From: JABSQH01 sp039177505
GTDB taxonomy: Bacteria > Actinomycetota > Acidimicrobiia > Acidimicrobiales > Ilumatobacteraceae
Length of the DNA stretch: 64,000 nucleotides
Direction: 5' to 3'
Assembly: GCA_039177505.1 (NCBI GenBank)
Contig: JBCDFR010000007.1
Coordinates: 1-64,000 of the forward strand
Positions 59,664 through 64,000 of the stretch are shown one piece after another. Made by a program: the position numbers and the translations under genes. Under the pieces are notes generated by a model. The model ran no database searches and was not told the DNA's origin. It saw only the letters and a program-made list of their open reading frames with translations. Position 1 is the stretch's first letter. Every line of letters begins with the position of its first letter.

Positions 59664-60518
59664 ATGCGCGCGCAGAACGGCGAGGTATCGCTCAACGTCC
59701 GGGTCGACGGCGACGACGGCGCGCCGCCGTTGTTGTTGCTGCACGGCATCCTCGGCTGCGCCGAGACCTGGGACTGGATGGTGCCGCGGGTGGCGGATCG
59801 GTACCGGGTGTTCCGGCTGGACTTCCGTGGGCACGGCGACTCGGACCGTGCGGCGGGCCGGTACAAGGCGGCGGACTACGTCGCTGACGCAGCGGCCGTG
59901 TGTGAACAATTGGCTGGGCGCCCCGTTGCCGTTGTCGGCCACTCGCTCGGAGGCGGCACGGCCGCAGGCCTCGCCCAGACCCGGCCCGATCTCGTGCGCG
60001 GCGCCGTGCTCGAAGACGCACCGTTCGTCGACCCCACCGCTGACACGGTCGGTGCCTCCGACAACTCGCTCTGGGAGTCGTTTCGCCTATTGCGCGAGTC
60101 GATTCCGCAGGTGCAGGCCGCAGGCATGACAGCGGAGCAGCTGGTGCCGGTAATCGCCATGAGTCCGTACGCCGGCGGAGGAACGCTCGGCGATCTCATC
60201 CACGACGATGGCCTGCTGACCATGGCCATGGGGATGGCCCGAGTCGATGCCACGGTGCTCGATCCGGTCCTCGCGGGTGAACTGACGCCGGTCCACGATC
60301 CGTTGCAGCCGATCGACCGTCCGATCGTCGCCGTGGCTGCCGATCCGGCGATGCCCGACGCACTCACGCGCCAGAGTGACCTGGAGCGCCTCGCCGCTCG
60401 ATGTCCGCACGTTGCGACGCACACGCTGCTCGGAGCGAATCACCTGATCCACGACACCGACGGTCAGCGCGAGCCGTTCTGGGCGATCGTCGAGGGTTTT
60501 CTCGCCGATCTCGCCTGA
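59664..60518 (+). CDS. Alpha/beta hydrolase
   Basis: A 284-residue alpha/beta-hydrolase. Seen: oxyanion segment LLLLHGILGCAETW, FRGHGDSDRA, the nucleophile elbow VVGHSLGGGTAAGLA and the catalytic His in LLGANHLIHD near the end; the acid is expected in PIVAVAADPA. Substrate unknown (esterase, epoxide hydrolase or C-C hydrolase are all possible). The frame is open from 59559, but the ATG at 59664 follows a TAGCGT hexamer by 8 nt and the extra residues show no family match. Divergent from the TetR operon. Confidence 0.8.
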   Translation: MRAQNGEVSLNVRVDGDDGAPPLLLLHGILGCAETWDWMVPRVADRYRVFRLDFRGHGDSDRAAGRYKAADYVADAAAVCEQLAGRPVAVVGHSLGGGTAAGLAQTRPDLVRGAVLEDAPFVDPTADTVGASDNSLWESFRLLRESIPQVQAAGMTAEQLVPVIAMSPYAGGGTLGDLIHDDGLLTMAMGMARVDATVLDPVLAGELTPVHDPLQPIDRPIVAVAADPAMPDALTRQSDLERLAARCPHVATHTLLGANHLIHDTDGQREPFWAIVEGFLADLA

Positions 60519-60570
60519 CGGCGACCACCCATCGCGACTGCACCACGGCGCGACTCGTGGTGTTGCGCTG

Positions 60571-61170
60571 TCAGTCGTGGCGTGTGACGTGGTCGACGAA
60601 TCGGTCGACCGTCGCTGCGCCCTCGGCCGCCGTCACGGCCTGACCAAGAATCACGTGGCGGAGGATCGCTGGGCCGGTGAGTTCGTACAACAACTGCTTG
60701 ACGTCGCCGTCGATCGCGCCACTGCGGACCGCTGCGTCGAGCGCCGAGCGGAAGGGTTCGAGGATTCCGGCGACGAACGACTCTGCCGCGTCGGCCACGC
60801 GGGTCGAGCGTCGCCCGTACTCGACGCAGGCGGCGAAGAACGCACGTGCGGGTCGGTGCTCGAAGCGATACCGCAGCAAGTCCATCGCTTGGTGGAGGTC
60901 GGTGCGGAGCTCTCCTGTTGGTGTCACGTCATCGGTTGGTGGGGCGGTCGCCCGCTGGAGCATGATCTCGATCAGATCGTCCGGTTCTGGCCAGTTGCGG
61001 TAGATGGTCGCTCGGGACACCCCCGACTCTTGATGAAGCCGCGTCGGAGTCAGGGCAGCGCCGCCCTCGTCGAGGAAGACGGAGAGCGCAGATGGCAGCA
61101 ACTTGGCGAGCGTGTCGTCATGCGGTCCGGGTGGACGACCGATCACCCGTGACGCGTGCGCCTCATTCAC
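60571..61170 (-). CDS. TetR-family transcriptional regulator
   Basis: A 199-residue regulator whose DNA-binding part is GGAALTPTRLHQESGVSRATIYRNWPEPDDLIEI, typical of TetR. The start is a GTG, 7 nt downstream of TACGTT (61178-61183 on the opposite strand). That -10 lies inside the palindrome GATACGTAACGTATC. Divergent from a lipocalin-like and a membrane-protein gene, which it probably represses. Confidence 0.88.
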   Translation of the reverse strand: MNEAHASRVIGRPPGPHDDTLAKLLPSALSVFLDEGGAALTPTRLHQESGVSRATIYRNWPEPDDLIEIMLQRATAPPTDDVTPTGELRTDLHQAMDLLRYRFEHRPARAFFAACVEYGRRSTRVADAAESFVAGILEPFRSALDAAVRSGAIDGDVKQLLYELTGPAILRHVILGQAVTAAEGAATVDRFVDHVTRHD

Positions 61171-61185
61171 GATACGTAACGTATC
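61171..61185. promoter_or_regulatory. Operator palindrome over the tetR promoter
   Basis: GATACGTAACGTATC, a 15-bp palindrome with central A, overlaps the tetR -10 (TACGTT on the minus strand) and abuts the GTG at 61170. It shares GATACG-type half-sites with the 61199-61242 inverted repeat. Confidence 0.65.
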
Positions 61186-61194
61186 AGAAACTAC

Positions 61195-61242
61195 TTGACG
61201 ATACGGAACGTCCCATTTATGTTTATGAGACGTTCCGTATCG
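61195..61242 (+). promoter_or_regulatory. Sigma-70-type promoter with 14-bp inverted repeat operator
   Basis: TTGACG (61195-61200), exactly 17 bp, TATGTT (61218-61223). The arms CGATACGGAACGTC (61199-61212) and GACGTTCCGTATCG (61229-61242) are perfectly complementary and flank the -10, leaving 16 bases between. It drives the gene at 61260 and is the strongest promoter/operator in the window. Confidence 0.75.
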
Positions 61243-61259
61243 ATAAATGGAGAGATCGA

Positions 61260-61919
61260 GTGACGACCACCCCCAACATCACCCCGGGCACGACCCCCAG
61301 CAACACACGCGGCTCCGGCACACCTGACGCACCAGCGGCGGACCCCCGGACCCTCGCCGACGTGCGGGCGTTCGCTGTCGGCGAGTGGTCGAGCATCAGT
61401 GTCGAGTTGCGTCCAACCGAGGATCGGACCGGTGCAGGCACGGTCGAGCCGACCCGCCTGCGTCGACACTTCACCTACCACGACGAGGACACCTTCACCG
61501 GCACGATCACGATGTACGTCGATGACTACGGGACTGCCCCGCTACTCGAGTTCGAGTTCAAGGGGCACCTCCTGTGGGGGAGCCCTCATCCGATTGCCGA
61601 CGGTGCCTTCGAGATCGACTACGTCCTCGACGACGGCTTCGCCGTGACACCGCTGACACCCGACGCCGCGGCGATGCTCAATGCAGGGATCGCCCCGGGA
61701 GTCGAGCCGTTCAAGACCGGTGTGAAGAACGACATTCTTGGTCGGGCGTTTCCGATGTTCGACATCGCCGAGGGCCAAGTCGTGGTCGACTACGACTTGA
61801 TCTACTTCCGCGACGGCTTGTTGTTCATGGGGGCCAAACACGTCGACGGCACGCCGTTCGACGCCCCCGATCGGCGACCTCACCAGCTGCAAATCCCGAT
61901 CGCCCGCAGCACCGACTGA
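61260..61919 (+). CDS. Lipocalin-like protein of unknown function (APCDD1-like pattern)
   Basis: A 219-residue, acidic protein with a Thr/Pro/Ser-rich N-terminus and no signal peptide. From about residue 40 it is beta-rich: VGEWSSISVELRPTED, RLRRHFTYHDEDTFTGTITM, LLEFEFKGHLLWGSPH. The order W-x-S, E-x-R-P, R-x-F-x-Y, F-x-G-T recalls the APCDD1-type lipocalin-like domain; this is a memory-based similarity, not a search result. GTG start; GGAGA lies 7 nt upstream. Expression should be controlled by the TetR at 60571. It is followed at 8 bp by a membrane-protein gene. Confidence 0.5.
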   Translation: MTTTPNITPGTTPSNTRGSGTPDAPAADPRTLADVRAFAVGEWSSISVELRPTEDRTGAGTVEPTRLRRHFTYHDEDTFTGTITMYVDDYGTAPLLEFEFKGHLLWGSPHPIADGAFEIDYVLDDGFAVTPLTPDAAAMLNAGIAPGVEPFKTGVKNDILGRAFPMFDIAEGQVVVDYDLIYFRDGLLFMGAKHVDGTPFDAPDRRPHQLQIPIARSTD

Positions 61920-61927
61920 ACGCACCG

Positions 61928-62419
61928 ATGTTCGACCTCATCGATCTCCGCGGGCCCGTGGGCGCAAGCCGATGGTGGTACCTGCTGCCGGGTTACCTCA
62001 CCGTCTGGTCGCTGGTGAATGGCGCGTGGACGTTCATCGACGGGGAGGGGCTCTTCGATGCGTTCGGCATCGACGTCACGGTGGCCACGACAGGCGACGA
62101 GTTCGTGCTTGCCAATTCGGGTGCGCGCTATCTCGGCATCGGCGCTGCACTCGTCGTCGGGATCTTCGTTGTCAACAGCGCGGCTGCCGCGTTCACGGCG
62201 TTGGCGGCGCGACTCGTGATGGACGTCGGTGATGTCGTCGCCGGCGCTCGTACGGATCAGTTCGACGACGTCGCGCTCGGCGTCGCGCAGAGCGCGGCAC
62301 TGTTTCTCATACCGTCGACGATCTCCATCGTGTGGCTCGTGCGGACCCGCCAGACCGCAGAACGTGCCGGCCGGGGCGCGCCCGGCGACGGCGGGGTTCG
62401 TCGTGATCAGCTCGTATGA
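61928..62419 (+). CDS. Small membrane protein (four hydrophobic segments)
   Basis: A 163-residue protein with hydrophobic segments at WWYLLPGYLTVWSLVNGAW, ARYLGIGAALVVGIFVVNSA, FTALAARLVMDVGDVV and VAQSAALFLIPSTISIVWLV; it resembles DUF4267-like small membrane proteins. Unknown function. Eight bp after the lipocalin-like gene, thus one operon. Convergent with, and overlapping by 13 bp, the SCO6745-family gene. Confidence 0.65.
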   Translation: MFDLIDLRGPVGASRWWYLLPGYLTVWSLVNGAWTFIDGEGLFDAFGIDVTVATTGDEFVLANSGARYLGIGAALVVGIFVVNSAAAAFTALAARLVMDVGDVVAGARTDQFDDVALGVAQSAALFLIPSTISIVWLVRTRQTAERAGRGAPGDGGVRRDQLV

Positions 62420-63300
62420 CGCACGGCGGGCATCCACTTCGGTCCCGCCGTTGCGTCGATTCGTGCCACGAACGCGTCGTGGTACGCGGCGACCGCGTCG
62501 CACAACGCTCGCGTCGACGACTCACCGACCTCTTGCCATGCCGGTGCGGTCAGCGCGTCGGTCCGCTGTTCGATCTCGATCCGCAACGTGCGGCCGGCGT
62601 TGTTGAGCGCGCCGTCGGTGGCGAGGCCTTTGCTCTCCAGGCGAGCCCACCCGGCAGCGATTGCGGCGTCGTCGTTGCCCCGGCTGCGTGCGATCCATTC
62701 CTCGCTCTCGTACTCGGCGGGGTCGACCATCGCCGAGTGCAAGAGCCCGACCTCGACTGCGTCGAGGTCTTCGGATGCGCACAACGCCCAGTGATTGTCG
62801 CCACGTAGTTCGCGCATGCAATTGACGGCCAGCCAGGCCGACAGCGCAGGGCGATTGACCGGGCGCGGCTCGGCACGGAACGCGCTGAAGAACGGGCGGG
62901 CACCGAAGTGCACCGAGTCGACACCGCGCCACAGATCGTCGGCGAGCGGCGCCAACTGCTCGCCGAGACCCGGCGCGATCGACTCGAGGCCCGGCTCCAC
63001 CGATGCGTTGCGGGCCGCAGTGATCGCCGCAGGGTCGGTTGCGTCGTACGTCATTGCGAGCACAGCCGCGATCATGTCCGCGTTCATCGAGTAGGTCATC
63101 GCCGACGCGGCTGCTGGGGTGATGTGGTCGAGCGCGGCCAGCCGCCATGCGACGATCCAGCCGGTTCCGTTGGGAACGCCATTGGCCGCATGGCGTGCGA
63201 TGGCGTCCGGATCCCACATCAACCACCCAACGAGGTCGTGGCCGGCCAGGCCGGCGCGTCGGGTCAATTCGAGCCAATCGGTCGTTTGGCCACTGGTCAT
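62407..63300 (-). CDS. SCO6745-family protein (helical, unknown function)
   Basis: A 297-residue soluble helical protein. The pattern (ELTRRAGLAGHDLVGWLMWDP, FFSAFRAEPRPVNRPALSAWLAV, GVDSVHFGARPFF and AAGWARLESKGLATDGALNNAG) matches the actinobacterial SCO6745 family, annotated as MarR-like or helix-turn-helix at its C-terminus. Role unknown. ATG at 63300. Confidence 0.75.
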   Translation of the reverse strand: MTSGQTTDWLELTRRAGLAGHDLVGWLMWDPDAIARHAANGVPNGTGWIVAWRLAALDHITPAAASAMTYSMNADMIAAVLAMTYDATDPAAITAARNASVEPGLESIAPGLGEQLAPLADDLWRGVDSVHFGARPFFSAFRAEPRPVNRPALSAWLAVNCMRELRGDNHWALCASEDLDAVEVGLLHSAMVDPAEYESEEWIARSRGNDDAAIAAGWARLESKGLATDGALNNAGRTLRIEIEQRTDALTAPAWQEVGESSTRALCDAVAAYHDAFVARIDATAGPKWMPAVRHTS

Positions 63301-63370
63301 CTGGCCATTCTCGTACGCCGGCGCATCGGGCTTCGTGTCCGGGGAGCCTCGTCGCAGGTACTGCCGTCAG

Positions 63371-63652
63371 TAACCTCCACCTGATGTCGGCCGCCTCTTC
63401 TGCCCCAGGGCCGATGCGCAGTACTACGAGCAGCACCTCGACGATGCAGGACTCGTTCGCGATCCGTGCTTGACCAGTCTGGCGGTCGACCCGGTACTCG
63501 AGCGCGCCGGCGACGGACGGTTGTGGTTGCTACACGGACACATTCGCGACGACATCGAGCCGGTCGAAGTGCTCGCCGCACACCCGTCGGTGACCCGGAC
63601 GTACCGCTCCGACGGTGTGATCGCGCTGCTCTTCGAACCCGCGCGGACCTGA
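63371..63652 (+). pseudogene. Frame-shifted small gene of unknown family
   Basis: TAACCT (63371-63376) lies 7 nt before an ATG at 63384, a leaderless-type start, but that frame stops at about 63473. A second frame (one base different) is open from about 63400 to 63652 and reads DAQYYEQHLDDAGLVRDP, LAVDPVLERAGDGRLWLLHG, and VTRTYRSDGVIALLFEPART. So a gene of about 90 residues seems to have lost a base near its 5' end. TTG at 63470 would give an intact 60-residue ORF instead. Confidence 0.35.
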
Positions 63653-63680
63653 CGGGGTATCGCGCCCGGGCGCCGCTGGT

Positions 63681-64000
63681 CTAGTCCGACGACCCGGCGA
63701 CCAGTGCGTCGATCTCGGCCCGATCGTCTGGCGTGAGTGCCCAATCGGACGCGGTGACGTTGTCCCGCACCTGTTCGGGGCTGGTGGCACCCGAGATCAC
63801 CGAGGCCACGAGCGGGTGCGACGTGTGCCAGCTCATCGCCAGATCGAGCAGGGTGTGGCCGCGCGACTCACACCAGGCGATCAATCGGTCGACCGTCATC
63901 AACTTGTCGTCGTCGATGAACAGCGACGCCCGGTCGCCCCAGTTCGCGAGGCGCGAGCCCTCGGGAAGGTCGGCTCCGAGTCGGTACTTACCGGTGAGCA
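63681..64000 (-). CDS. Aldo/keto reductase, C-terminal part (runs off window)
   Basis: The last about 105 residues of an aldo/keto reductase; the rest lies beyond base 64000. Seen: LTGKYRLGADLPEGSRLA, LAMSWHTSHPLVASVISGATSPEQVRDNV and the final WALTPDDRAEIDAL. This is the Kv-beta/YghZ-like subgroup. Its upstream end and catalytic Tyr are not in the window. Confidence 0.85.
   Translation of the reverse strand, partial: LTGKYRLGADLPEGSRLANWGDRASLFIDDDKLMTVDRLIAWCESRGHTLLDLAMSWHTSHPLVASVISGATSPEQVRDNVTASDWALTPDDRAEIDALVAGSSD

Noticed and set aside
1..64000. CRISPR array, rRNA, insertion sequence or prophage
   Set aside because: No regularly spaced direct repeats, no rRNA-like stretch, and no transposase, integrase or phage structural motif was seen.

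Overview
The window looks like chromosomal DNA of a high-GC actinobacterium. Evidence: a fused E2-E1 2-oxoglutarate dehydrogenase (Kgd type), a UvrD2-like helicase with an HRDC tail, F420-type enzymes (luciferase-like and DUF385-like), and the actinobacterial gene order uvrC ... rapZ-gap-pgk-tpiA-...-secG. Many genes start at or within a few bases of the expected transcription start, with a TANNNT hexamer 6 to 8 nt before the start codon. I would guess the class Acidimicrobiia (Ilumatobacter-like), but this is inference from gene content, not a database match.

Bases 1-12.8 kb hold housekeeping and metabolic genes: the 5' end of ettA, a flavin reductase divergent from a nucleotidyltransferase, a GH65 phosphorylase plus nitronate monooxygenase pair, an aldo/keto reductase, kgd, a HAD phosphatase divergent from a NYN-S1 ribonuclease-like protein with a histone-H1-like tail, and xthA coupled to the latter. 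From 12 to 25.5 kb lies a DNA-repair block: xthA, uvrD2, uvrB, uvrA and uvrC. LexA (SOS) boxes lie between uvrD2 and uvrB and before uvrA. An amidase, a zinc alcohol dehydrogenase and a rhomboid-like protein are interspersed.

From 25.5 to 39.5 kb come an F420-type oxidoreductase, a methyltransferase whose promoter sits behind a G-tract repeat, rapZ, gap, pgk, tpiA, a peptide ABC transporter cluster (lipoprotein, two permeases, fused ATPase, interrupted by an opposite-strand PH-domain gene), secG and tRNA-Leu(GAG). yvcK and whiA, usually between rapZ and gap, are absent.

From 39.7 kb to the end is accessory territory: a MarR-pirin-SDR locus with three identical-type operators, a decayed gene region (42.1-42.6 kb), a two-domain VOC protein, SDRs, a secreted subtilase, a PhyH dioxygenase followed by a MOSC fragment, a DHA2 efflux pump, a D-aminoacylase-like amidohydrolase, a Ser/Thr kinase overlapping a nucleoside-hydrolase lipoprotein gene, a TetR-controlled flavoprotein/CMD/F420 operon, a second TetR controlling a lipocalin-like protein and a membrane protein, an SCO6745-family protein, and the 3' part of an aldo/keto reductase.

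The most unusual signals are the consistent leaderless promoter geometry (including divergent promoters whose -10 hexamers share a central TA), a dispersed palindromic repeat at gene ends, the NYN-S1-H1-tail protein, an oversized peptide permease, and the TetR/14-bp inverted repeat/lipocalin-like locus. I saw no CRISPR array, rRNA, insertion sequence or prophage.
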